Positions 20,326 through 31,019 of a DNA stretch of 64,000 bases are shown piece after piece. Both the position numbers and the translations under genes were made by a program. The DNA lies in NCBI GenBank assembly GCA_036346205.1, contig JARFJB010000655.1, positions 650,001-714,000 on the forward strand, written 5' to 3'. This DNA comes from Vesta saturnalis (lineage: Eukaryota > Arthropoda > Insecta > Coleoptera > Lampyridae). Position 1 is the stretch's first letter. The number at the start of each line of letters is the position of its first letter. The notes beneath the pieces are model-generated. The model was not told the origin of the DNA and made no database searches. It saw only the letters and a program-made list of their open reading frames with translations.

Positions 20326-21240
20326 GATATAAATAATATATATATATGAAATTGACGAATAGTCATGTGAGCTGAGATATAACTATTATAATGCAATTAT
20401 ACTAACTAGTAGATACTGAGGCTAGAGCATTCGTTTCAGATAGTAGGCAGTGAGGTAGAAATAACTCTGTGTTACGAAGCCGAGCTGAACGAATTAATTG
20501 CTATTCCATGTACCAAAGCACTAAAGCATTAGAAGTTGGATGCGACGTCTTATGCTATGTAAGTCAATTTATACAACATATATATATATAGGATAACTAC
20601 CTATATGATATCACTATATATATATAGTATATATACATACATACACATATATAAATTGAGTAGTCTTGACTGAATTAATTTAAATGAATAAATAGTACAT
20701 TGAGGTTGCACTCATACAGTAACGATAGGCTAGGAACAGTAAAATATGAGCTTACTAAGCCGAGCTCGGAATTAATTTATTCCATTCTAAGCACTAAAAT
20801 TAGAATTAACGATTATGCTTGTCAATAACTATAAACATTAAATAAGAGGAACACCTACCTAACGTGAATCACTAATTAAACTTAAACATTTACAAATAAA
20901 TTTGTCACGTAAAGAATAAAACAATTGACAAAAGGTTACTATACAGTAACGCCATTAACATAAATATGAGCTTAGGATAAGTGGAAACCATGCTAAACTA
21001 CAAATTCAACAATTGTCAATAATTTAACACTTAACGTCACTAAGAGGAAATCATAAAATTAAAATTAAACTTAAAATTTAAAATAAATAAGAATAATGCT
21101 AAAGTATGAAAACGCCATACTGTAATCAATGACTAGGATAATAATCAATAGTCATCAATTTAATTTTAAAATTAACGTCACTATAACAATCAAAAATAAA
21201 ATAAACTTAAGTTTAATAAGATATATGAACATTGAATTAA
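18970..21240. other. AT-rich noncoding part of the duplicated segment
   Basis: No supported gene. It matches 58960-61085 in direct orientation with small indels. It contains degenerate internal repeats around 20040-20830 (gagcattcg, aagccgagct and ttatgcttgt recur) and short (TA)n tracts at 20288-20330 and 20578-20645. Confidence 0.75.
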
Positions 21241-21299
21241 TACTTAATCAACTACTTAGAATTAGTGTGAACCATTTCTTTCGAATGAAAGAATATAAC

Positions 21300-22450
21300 T
21301 GAATATGGCACTAAGTTTATCGATATCTGAACGTGTTATTAAACCATCACGCTGATTAGCATTAGTGTGAACCATTTCTACAATCAGCGTTGGCATTCAT
21401 TGCTACGTGTTGCTAGCACGCTGATATTTCTTTACAATCACTTTCATCCAATGTGATCCTACCTAACAAGCTACGTGAAGTTTGCCCTATGTGTTTTACA
21501 GCACCCTTTACACGGAATAGAATAAACAATCTTAGAATTTTCAAACAACGTTAAAGGAGATTTGATTTTGGAATATAAGTTTCGAACAGATTTAAGGTTC
21601 TTAGTAGCAATCTTCACATGGGTCAATCCTTTTAATACTTTAAGTATCTTAATGGTAAGATGAGGTATATAAAGTAATGAACCAAAAAATATATTATCTC
21701 TGTCCGGTAAGCTTTCAATAGAAATCTGGGCATTGCTTTGATTAATATTTGTTTAGAAAGATGTTCTAAAAATTAGTTTATTAATAAAATGCCTCGGGAA
21801 TGAATTTTCTAGTAAAATTTGTCTGAGTATCTTAAGACCATTTTGTTGGTAATTAGTGTGAGATAGTCTAATAACGCTATTTTTTAATACTAAAACTAGG
21901 TTAACTTTAACTTTAGGAGGAGGATGTGAATGATAGTTCATGAAGCGATTACTGCAAAAAGGTTTTCTGTACCACTCCGTGCGTAATATGTTATGTTGGT
22001 CTCTATGAATTAGCATGTCTAAGAAAGGGATGCAATTATTGATGTTCTTTTCACAAGTAAATTGTAAAGTTCATTATAATTATTAAATAATAATAGCGCC
22101 TCATCTATTTTGTCCTTGGGTACAGATAGGATAAGGTCGTCAACATATCTTTTTAGAAAAGGAACATGAACATAAATTCAGTCCAAATAATCCATTAATA
22201 GGTCATCTAAAACGAAATTACATCGTATTGGGGAGATCGTGGATCCCGTAGGTGTACCAAAGATTTGTTTGTAATATCTATTATCGCACAATGCAAATTT
22301 ATAGTCAATGATAAATTGTAATATGCTTATGAATGTATTTCAGTCCATATTGCAATTATTTGAAATCAATGTCCAATGTTTTTAATGCTAGTCAAAATTA
22401 CCGGTAATGGAAGATTCGTAAATAAGGACACAACATCAAAACTGAAAAGA
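21300..22450 (-). pseudogene. Penelope-like element: RT and GIY-YIG endonuclease remnant
   Basis: Minus-strand reading, in several frames: FDVVSLFTNLPLPV (about 22440-22400), FGTPTGSTISPI (about 22262-22226), KRYVDDLILSVPKDK with catalytic YVDD (around 22137-22160), then the open frame 21753-22016 (TEWYRKPFCSNRFMNYHSH). Downstream, IVYSIPCKGC (around 21510-21535) begins a GIY-YIG type endonuclease region. This order RT then GIY-YIG is the Penelope-like element (PLE) layout. Many stops. Lies inside Polinton A; the third Polinton segment keeps only the 3' part (61090-61481). 22450-23040 after it shows no gene. Confidence 0.8.
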
Positions 22451-23039
22451 ACGTAATTTCGTTAATGATTTTAAATTACCTCCAAATTACAGACTTTAAA
22501 AAATGGAATCATACAAGATAAATCGGATGTACGAGTTAAAGCTAATAGCACTGCGTTGGCAAGGCATGTTATAAATTTTAAGCACAATTTTAATTAAATT
22601 AAAACAAACATTTTAAAATTTTACAATTTTACAAACGAGAATGCTTTTACAAATTGTGTACGATTTTGTTTCCAATCGTAAGTACAAAAAAAAGTAGTTT
22701 GCTTAAAATTTGAATGTAAACTTAGTGGGCTAGTTTTAATATGTTTTGGTAAAATAATAAATGAAATACATAAAGCACCAATTGTAAAAATCAATCTCGT
22801 AAAATCTTAATTTCCATGTAGAATTAGGAGTAAACTAAAAAATTCAGGAGCGCGTCACCCTTAGGACTTGACCTCCTAACTCCTCAAGCCTCTTCTTTCT
22901 CTCGTCAATACTTAATACTTTTTCTTTACTTTCTCTTCTTATCATTCGTATTACTTTCGTCATGTCTGCCGATAAAAAGTTTATTGAATCGTGCGCACCC
23001 AAGAAAGTCTTTTATTATAAATCTGCATCCTTCAAAACC

Positions 23040-23381
23040 ACTAACCTAAACAAAAACTACTTGCTTCAACGAAGTAATTCTATTTTTATATTTCTAAGAA
23101 ATATTATGTGATACCCCCGCAGATCAATAATCTTTGACCTTGAAAACTCTATTTTCAGATTTCTAAGAATTATAATATGATCATGATGATGACAATGATG
23201 ACCTTTCAATTTCTATTTTTAGCTTTAAATTTTGACCTTGACATTTCGACCTTAACGAACTCCACAAATTTAATTTTCCCGCCACAATATTGACCTTGAA
23301 AGGCCTCCAAAAGCTTTCATTTCTCACCACCAGAGGGCGAGTAACCTGGAACTGGTCCAGAACCAGCCTCTAATCACTACT
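23040..23381 (-). repeat. Polinton A right terminal inverted repeat
   Basis: Reverse complement of the left repeat at 9553-9990. It carries caccaccagagggcgag (about 23325-23341) identical to the left repeat, and several TGACCTTGA-type motifs in mirrored orientation (near 23144, 23223 and 23290). Ends CT immediately before the tcagtc duplication. Confidence 0.85.
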
Positions 23382-24885
23382 TCAGTCTCATTTTTTGCAG
23401 CAATCACTGCCATGTACGAATCTTTGTTCTTACATACTGCCCATTTCACCGACTTATCCCACCAAGCACATTTTTCTGTCTACCTACTGTCGGTCTTCCG
23501 CATATCCGCACGACACAATTAACAACACAGTTTTTTAAGCTTATCCATACACTTTCAACTTCAGTGTCTTTTATTTGTTCATTCCACATTGTTTCATTCA
23601 CATTCAACTCTTTACTAACAGCATCGGCATGCTTTATTCTCGCACCATTATCCAGTAGTTTGTCTACCGTAATTCTGGACATTCGCACTACGTTTGCTTT
23701 CCTTCTCCAGACCCACTTTTTCCCTAAACACACTCTCGATACAACCAAAAAGTGATCCGATCCACACTTCGATCCGCACATTACTCTTGCATCTTTCACC
23801 TGGTTTCTAAGCCGTTCATCATACACTATCAGGTCTATCACACTTTTAGATGCACTTCTTTTCCATGCATACATATGCACATTTTTATGTTTAAACCAGG
23901 TATTGGATGCAAACAGGCTTCTCCCCACACAGATGTTAACCATGTGTTCACCATTCTCATTGACTCTTTGGTCTCCGAACTCCGCGTTCAGTATGTTCTC
24001 TCCGTACACCCACCCATCCATTCATATCCCACACTATCATCACCATTTCGTTTGGCTTACATACGTTCAACGCGTTCTCTACTTCATTTCAGAAGTTCTC
24101 ACGCTCCTGGCCTCTTTGCTCATTCACCGGTGTATAGCATGCAATAAGAAAAATTCTTCGAAACTCCACTTTCATTCTAACCCATATTACCCGGGGAGAT
24201 GCCAATTTGTACTGTTTAATACACATTTTAGCTCTTACACTTACGAACACCCCCAACTCCTTCTGCACCATGCATTTCTGACCACAGTGCTAGGCTGCCA
24301 TACTCTACAGCATCTTTTCCTTTGCGCTTTGTCTCCGGCACACACAGAATATCATGGTGCTTTTCTTACATTACGTTCGCAATTTGAAATTCTTTACCAT
24401 GCATGTCTCTAACATTCCACGTACCGACTCGCCATTCATTCCTTGCACAGTCGTCAGCAACAGGGCCTCACTGTTTCGAACTTGATTGCCCCTTGTAGTC
24501 AGGTCGATCCGAGGCAATTGTATTGTTCTCGTGAGTAATACCATAGCGAGTAGACCGGTTACTGGCCAAATCGTTCCCCGGACGATGTAGCATTCCCTAA
24601 TAGCGGTATAGTCCTACTACCGGACAGTTATCTGTCTACTGCCTCGAGATGTAAAGAACTAAGAAGCAGAAATATAGACAGAGTCAAGAAAGATATAAAC
24701 AATAGAGCGTGTACGTACTGTATAAATAGCTAAATGTACATGTATACATATACATTTTTTCACTTAGGTACCCTTCAATCACATCACGTTTCGAGCAGAT
24801 TGCTCCCTACGCCATTACTGGCTCTCACGCCACTCACCGGACTTGCTGTTATTTATTTGCGACCAAATATTTCAATTACTTTTAA
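23382..24885 (-). mobile_element. LINE B/C, 5' half (inverted), right of Polinton A
   Basis: The 5' portion of the LINE split by Polinton A: begins with the second TCAGTC, continues through the endonuclease region and 5' UTR. The part to about 24885 is shared with LINE F (the inverse of 48785-48910). 24885-25965 beyond is not shared with other copies. Confidence 0.85.
23390..24460 (-). pseudogene. LINE APE endonuclease and linker, broken
   Basis: The longest frame, 23446-24021, begins MDGWVYGENILNAEFGDQRV and contains NENGEHMVNICVGRSLF, SNTWFKHKNVHMYAW, SVIDLIVYDERL and the catalytic-region GSDHFLVVS with the conserved His. The N-terminal half of the endonuclease lies in other frames between 24021 and 24460, for example RMKVEFRRIFLIACYTPVN. 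This is an apurinic/apyrimidinic-type endonuclease that nicks target DNA for retrotransposition. A stop and frame changes break it. Confidence 0.8.
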
Positions 24886-25965
24886 TTTGCATTTCCGAGT
24901 TATGGTTAGTTCGTTGTTATTTAATTTAATATTTATTTATCAAATCTGTTTTATTATTGTCGCGAACCGTGACAACTGAAACGTTTCCATTCCCCAAGTT
25001 TCACTTTTATCACAATAAATAGCTGTAATGGCCCTGTTAGCCCTCCCGACATTAATTGCCTACTTTTAGGATTAACTAGTTACAATTAAGGTCAAACATA
25101 GTAACAAAGGTAAAAGTTAGCTTAAATTCTGAATTTGCAGTCAACGACAAATATAGTATAAGACAATATGCAACACAATCTTATAATTAAACTTTAAATC
25201 ACATGTAGTACCGAGGATAAAACTCTGTTATTCATTTGAGAAAGAAAATGACTTAATCATCTTTAATATAGATTTTGGTTACGAATCAGAGCTAATTATT
25301 CGTTTATTTAATTATTTACTTTAATTTGATTTTCTTATTCATGCTTTAGATTACGGATTCAATCCAGTTACCCATTTTTATCATTTAAGCCAATAAAATG
25401 GATATTCTTAAGACAATGATTATGGTCAGGTTTGTGATTGCAAAGGATTTATTGCAGATAGATACATTAAGCATATACTGATCGCTTACTTTAATGTTAA
25501 GAGCTGTGCGCTTCTTATGATTCACATCTAGCTTGCCTGGTTGCCCCATATACGCTAGTGTTACCTCGGGATAAAAATAAGTCATTTTATTAGTTCTCTA
25601 CAATTCATTGTTACCTGTTACCTGTTTGAGTTCAAGACAAAAGGGTGGTATTTGCGCTTTAAGTTGACTTTACAATTCTACGAGTTTTATCAATCACATC
25701 TAGTATGGGTTTAAAAGTGCCGTATGTTTTTATATAAATTCAATCCTATAACAATTCCAAATGCAATTTACTCGCCTTTTCTACACGTTACAAAAATTGT
25801 ACTGGTCAGATTATTATTGTCTGTCCATTATTAATATTCAAACCACTGGGTATAAAAATCTGTTCAAAACTCGCCCCCACCGTACAGTAACTTTACAGAT
25901 TTATAAATTGTCATTTTAATCCGGATTTGTTTCACTAATCGAAGGCAGAATCTGGAGCCACCCCA
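24886..25965. other. Unassigned stretch between LINE and integrase
   Basis: No recognised gene. A 66-codon minus-strand frame (25385-25585, VTLAYMGQPGKLDVNHKKRT) is the only open stretch, with no similarity I can name. The region could be further LINE 5' UTR or a separate insertion in the integrase. Confidence 0.5.
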
Positions 25966-26730
25966 AACACGTCCTGTCGCTTTGAAGACCCGACGAAGAA
26001 AAATAAACGCTATAAGTATATGTTACTGGTTATCGACTGTTTTTCAAAATACTTGTTGACTAAAGGATTACAAAATGGGGATAGAAGTTGCCAAGGCCAA
26101 TGACGGAACCCTTCCAATTTGCAGACAGATGCAGGAAAAAAATTCTACAATGAGCATTTTACTAAACTAATGCAGCGTTATGGAGTCAACCATTAGTCTA
26201 CCTATAGCACAAAGAAAGCAGCAATTGAGGAACGTGTTATCAGGACCATTAAGTCCTTCGGTCTACAAGGTAAACACAAATGGATTGATACAATAGATAC
26301 CGTAACGATGGATTATAATAATCGTAATCACAGAACTACAGCAATGAAGACCAAAGATGTCGGTAATCATACAAATCTGGAGGCTTACACTTACATAGAA
26401 ATATTTGATAGGAATCTCTATTGCGTGGGTGACATAGTACGAATCAGCAAATTTAAAAGTATTTTCGCCAAAGGATACACCCCCAATTGGTCTAATGAAC
26501 TATTTAGGATTGCGAAAGTTCGCATTACTATACCAACCACCTACATGTTGGAAGACATGAAAGGATCACCTGTACTGGGAAGCTTTTATGGACACGAATT
26601 ATAGAAAACAAAGTATCCCCTTGTGCAACTGGTAGAAAAAGTGCTTTGCTTCAAGAATGAGTTATTTGTAAAGTGGTGGGGATTGAATTAAAGATCATGG
26701 ATCAATAAAGATGACATTGTTTAATAATAT
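25966..26730 (+). pseudogene. Polinton B integrase, catalytic and C-terminal part
   Basis: Continues the gene cut at 7803. Visible blocks: KKNKRYKYMLLVIDCFSKYL with the first catalytic Asp (about 26000-26060), LQTDAGKKFYNEHF with the second Asp (about 26115-26160), a stop TAG in the following STYST block, KKAAIEERVIRTIKSF with the Glu (about 26215-26255), then the open frame 26308-26604 with VGDIVRISKFKSIFAKGYTP (C-terminal binding domain) and a chromodomain-like tail FVKWWGLN then SWINKDDIV. DDE residues are all present but stops and a frameshift disable it. Confidence 0.85.
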
Positions 26731-26899
26731 AGCCAATAGTTTATAACTTTTAGATAAAGTAAAGACACACATAACATTAATGGTATTTTATTTTTTAAAT
26801 ATTATATCATCTTATGTAGACAACCTTAAGTACTTCTGTAACCATTTAAATTACTAGACCAGATGTCCATCCCAAGCAGGAATTTGTTTCATCTTTAGA

Positions 26900-27165
26900 A
26901 ATATTTTCTAATATCCAGCGGTGTGGCACTCCTCATTCTCCGGAAAGCGGTTTTCTGCCTCTGGAAAAACGCATACCTGTTTTTGAGAGCGGGTACCGGT
27001 TTCAGAGCTGTTTTGGAAAACGGGTACTGATTTTTGACCTGTTTTGAGCTATTTTAGAGCTGTTTGACTGGTTTTTGACCTGTTTTTGAGCTGTTTTAGA
27101 ACTGTTTTAAAGCTGTTTGGATCTATCTGTACTTGGGAAACGGATTCCCGTTTTTGACCTGTGCT
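26900..27165. repeat. Degenerate short tandem array between integrase and polymerase
   Basis: Variants of gggaaacgg, gggtaccggttt, tttttgacctg and gttttgagctg, as at 5935-6275 and in the same orientation. It lies between the convergent integrase and polymerase genes of Polinton B. Confidence 0.8.
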
Positions 27166-27363
27166 TATTTATAATCAATGTCTTTGGAATTATCAAGAAT
27201 TGTGTATCTACATTTATACTATTACCAGACAATAAATTGTTTATATACATTTTGTACATTTAAAACTATATTTACATCCTTTATAGTTCTATACACTTAT
27301 CTACCTTAATTTTTTGCTAACAATGTTTTGTACAGTTTGGATGTAAAACAGGAACTGTCAAGG

Positions 27364-30300
27364 AACGCTTTAAATATTTACAGGCATTATTGTGTAGCCC
27401 ACGGGACGTGTAACTGTAGACCCAACACTTATAATACTTTTATTATCACACGGATTTAGAACCGCCTTGTTCTGCCTAATGGTGAATACTAAATGTTTTT
27501 TGGATCTTATTATATGTTGGTATCGCTTTGTAATTCGGTAACCAAATAATGCCAACTTGTAGACTTCTATAATGATTTATTTTATACTGGCTCCAGTAGC
27601 ATCTTTAGATTTTCTTGTAATTTTTTCCTCCCTCAACTGAATAAGCGAACATTTTCATACGCAACTCCATAAATTCGTTCATCATAAAGCCATTGTTCTC
27701 ATCTTTCATGTAGCCTGGAATTTTTTATTTACTAGAGGAATACCAAAAATATTGTCAGGAGTATAATCGAATAAATCGAATTTTTCGATATTATCTTTTA
27801 TGGACTCATAAATATCGGGTTCAGGGAACTCATAAATCAAGCTGTCTGTATGCATGAGCTTGGCTTTATTTCCGAATTTCGGTAGCACATAATTGTAATG
27901 GAAGTCGTACAGGAACATTTTAGAAATGTCTAGAACGGCAAATCCCGCATATATGGGTTTGTTTAGAAAAACTTCCTACTTGTTCATTTAGAAAATTACC
28001 AAATCCTTATCGAATATGTCACAGCTATTAAAATTTTTCATTCGTTTACCGAAATCACTATTGATCATTAATTTAAAGAAATTTCTATAAAATTCATTTT
28101 TGGCTTGCTTGCGTAATATAGTGTTAATTTAGCTATATTTTCGTAACCAAGGGTCTGTTTAAAGCCTAATACTCTATTTAATTTTATGAATTTTAAACCA
28201 AGCATCAAATACATCCTTAGGTTCCTATAGTGAACAGTACAGTTACGCTTCGGATACAATGTGAGTAATAATTTCATTAAATTGGAACCAGGTGAAGTCA
28301 AGTGTTCTGGTGCTAGGGGTAGGTCACTATAGAGCTCGCTCAAATCCAGTCGATATTCCAAATCACAGTCTACAATGTAACCGATGTCTGAATGGTCTGG
28401 TGTATATAGTATGGTATCAAAGTTGGGGTTATCTACAAAGGCAAACTCCCCATATGGCGAGAATTGTTCCATTTATTTTCTATAAATGTTATTAATATCA
28501 CAGTACAGTAAATAGCTCGTTGGGTCAGTGGAAGCATAGTTATTACCCATATACTTGTTATTAGCCTTTGCATAACGGTTGGAGCACTGTGCTACTCCGC
28601 CCTGATTCCACTTTCAAACAACATGACCATATCGATATCAGCGAGCAGTTCTAATTTAACTTTTGTAATTTTTATCATGGAATTAAGTGCTAAACTGGGA
28701 GCTGTCTGATAGTGCAGGGGTTCCAACTGATGCGCACCTAAGCAAATTGTGCGTAAATTTTCAAATATATAACAATAACACATCTGTTTTTAAATATAGA
28801 GCTGAATATTGCTCTAATATTTGGCGGCAGAGCGGTTTCGTTTAGTCTGTCCCATGAATCAATGTATTCGTATGCGAGGATACCCTTGCGCACTAGCAAA
28901 TTAAATTCAGCGTCGTTACTACACGCTGATCTAGTAATAAGCTTTTTATCATTATCTAAGTTCGAAGCCAGCTTATCAATACTATTACTCATAAACCTAA
29001 AGGAATCTATAAATCTAAACTTTATGTTGGTATTATCTACAGTCTTGGTAAAGAACATATCTTCTCCTTGTTTAACGGTAAAAGGGATACTTCTCCCGGG
29101 AAACCCATAGCTTAGCTCTCGAATGAGGAAATGGGTATCATAACCACTCAAGTTATGGAAAACGATAGAGACAGCATGCGTGTCTTTAAAATTTGAGATG
29201 CAACCTTGATGTGCCGCATGCCAAAACTTTCCCGTCAAATGGTTATGGTCCCTAACCTAAACATCTGTCGGTATAAAAGCCTGATTGCAAATATGACAGA
29301 CAATAGCGCGTTCAAAATTATTAATTTGGTCATAAGTCAGGGCCTCCATGGGTACGATGGTATTGAAAATACCGTTTGCCCAGTTTCCAATCTTTTGTAG
29401 TTATCCGATAAACCGATAAACCACTCTTCCCTGTACAAATAAAATTGTGATAATGAGTCATCATAAGAGCATTTAAGGTAATATGCAATGCTAAAGAGTA
29501 CATGTTTATCACATATACGTATATTTTGATCGTCTGCAGTTGTACATTTCACTAAAATGTTTCGAGGTCTGCGCATATGACAAATGGGACCATTTTTTGG
29601 TATGATACATGTTTAAATTCTAAATATTTATTACTATCATTTGGTAATCTAGCGCGACATCGATTGAGTTGATTGCAATATGATAAATGCTGTTCTAGAG
29701 CTACATCTGCCCAAAAATGATTCAAACATCGGTTACAAATTACTATCTTATGACCATGCTTTGATATCTGTTTTGAAAATAAAGCTGACATATTTGTTGT
29801 CCAAGCAAAGTGATGACAGATGTCGTCATCGTTAGAGAGCATTAGAAGATATAAAGGTTCTCTGTCGATTTTCTGGTTACTCAACACAAAGGGTACAACT
29901 TTTTTATCCTTTATGCAACACAAATTTATTGCGACATTATTTAATTTTTCGATTTTTTTTTAATCAGATATTTTAATGGGGAACTCAATGGAATCATAAT
30001 TCAAAACCTCTCTAAAATGAGGATAACTAGAAGTCCGATCTGAATTTTGTGAAGCAGGATATAAAGCCGTAACAACGGCCGACAAAAAACAATAGTCATA
30101 GTTATTTTTCACATTAACACCTTTTTTGATTACTATGAAGTTAGGTAATTTAATATGCATTCCACCTTTTAGATTTACGTACCAGTTAATGTTTACCTTT
30201 AAATGTAAAATTTCATGCAAAGCCCACTCTGAACCCTTTTCCGCAGATTCCCCCAATTTGGTTTGTTGCTTATTATAGACATTAGCTTGACACCATTGCC

Positions 30301-30430
30301 ACAAATCAGTACCAACATCAATAATTAGATTTTTAGTTGGAAATGTTTTTAAATCAATTTCCAAACTGTGAGGCTGTACAAAATGGGTTACCAAAACCGG
30401 GTTGACTTTCAACATGGACTTTTTAAGCAT
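27364..30430 (-). pseudogene. Protein-primed DNA polymerase B of Polinton B, broken
   Basis: Open pieces from N- to C-terminus: 29960-30430 (N-terminal region, NNYDYCFLSAVVTALYP), 29552-29923 ending FVICADLETF (exonuclease motif I), 28738-29238 with HNLSGYDTHFLIREL (exo II), FIDSFRFMS and AYEYIDSWDRL (exo III-like), a palm segment in frames around 28480-28560 with CDINNIYR (motif A), 28068-28472 with SDLPLAPEHL and HYRNLRMYL, INSDFGKRMKN (motif B, about 28030-28067), 27706-27918 with KLMHTDSLIYEF where the YTDTDS motif C is degenerate, and the C-terminus 27370-27555. Function in the family: replication of the element from a terminal protein primer. At least seven breaks; dead. Confidence 0.88.
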
Positions 30431-30469
30431 TAAATTAATTTTATCATAAAAAATATTGTATGATTGATT

Positions 30470-30898
30470 TCAAAATGTTAGTGGAGCTTTGATGTTTACG
30501 TTTGCAACAATGCATGTAAGTATTCCACTTTTGGAACATGATTCGATAGATTGCCCCATTAAATTTTGTAGACTACCCACGCCTATCTTAAAAGCGTTCC
30601 TTGATTGTTTCAGTCTTATGAGATAACACTTCATAAGAGCTAAATTACTTTCTGTCTTGAGAATGTTTTCGTTCTTATCAACTACCTTATTACTAATATA
30701 TCGCTTAACTAACCTAATATTTTGCCTTAATATATGCATGTGTCGAATTAGTTCATCTTTGTGTTTAATTAATTTCATAGCTTTCCTGGTTAACTCCACA
30801 ACTTGAGTGCTCATTTGTGAAATTGATTCCATTGTATAGCAAAATGTTATCCGATTGGGTTTACACACAATATTGCAATGTAAAAATATGACGCACAC
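30470..30898 (-). CDS. ORF upstream of Polinton polymerase, helical, unassigned
   Basis: 142 codons from ATG 30898 to stop at 30470; a plausible true start is the internal Met at MESISQMST (about 30832). It ends 40 bases before the polymerase N-terminal frame. The protein is Lys/Ile/Leu rich and helical-looking (KAMKLIKHKDELIRHMHILR) with possible coiled coil. Related ORFs occur at the same place upstream of polymerase in the two other copies (18060-18275 and 57825-58308, sharing a NI.L pattern), so it is a conserved Polinton gene or a detached polymerase N-terminus. Function unknown. Confidence 0.55.
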   Translation of the reverse strand: MCVIFLHCNIVCKPNRITFCYTMESISQMSTQVVELTRKAMKLIKHKDELIRHMHILRQNIRLVKRYISNKVVDKNENILKTESNLALMKCYLIRLKQSRNAFKIGVGSLQNLMGQSIESCSKSGILTCIVANVNIKAPLTF

Positions 30899-31019
30899 AC
30901 TGGTGATTATGTAATAATGAAGTTTTAATTGCTCTTCACAACACTTTAGACATTTTTCGTTACGATTGCAATGTATGAACTGACATAATACTGCTCTTTA
31001 CCTACTTTTATAATTGCTT

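Larger units (their letters stand above)
9553..23381 (+). mobile_element. Polinton A (Maverick), full-length frame with both ends
   Basis: A 13.8-kb block with terminal inverted repeats beginning AGTAATGATTAG on the left and AGTAGTGATTAG (read from the right end), flanked by TCAGTC duplications and sitting inside a LINE. AG..CT ends and 6-bp duplications fit Polintons. Inside on the plus strand are PLA2-like, protease, minor and major capsid gene remnants; on the minus strand a DNA polymerase N-terminal stub. The integrase and most of the polymerase are missing, replaced by secondary insertions (about 14440-16234, 16325-17548) and a Penelope-like element (21300-22450). All genes are broken. 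Confidence 0.88.

Noticed and set aside
23564..24412. Plus-strand frames of 63-169 codons
   Set aside because: They are antisense to the LINE endonuclease, which has the recognisable motifs on the minus strand.
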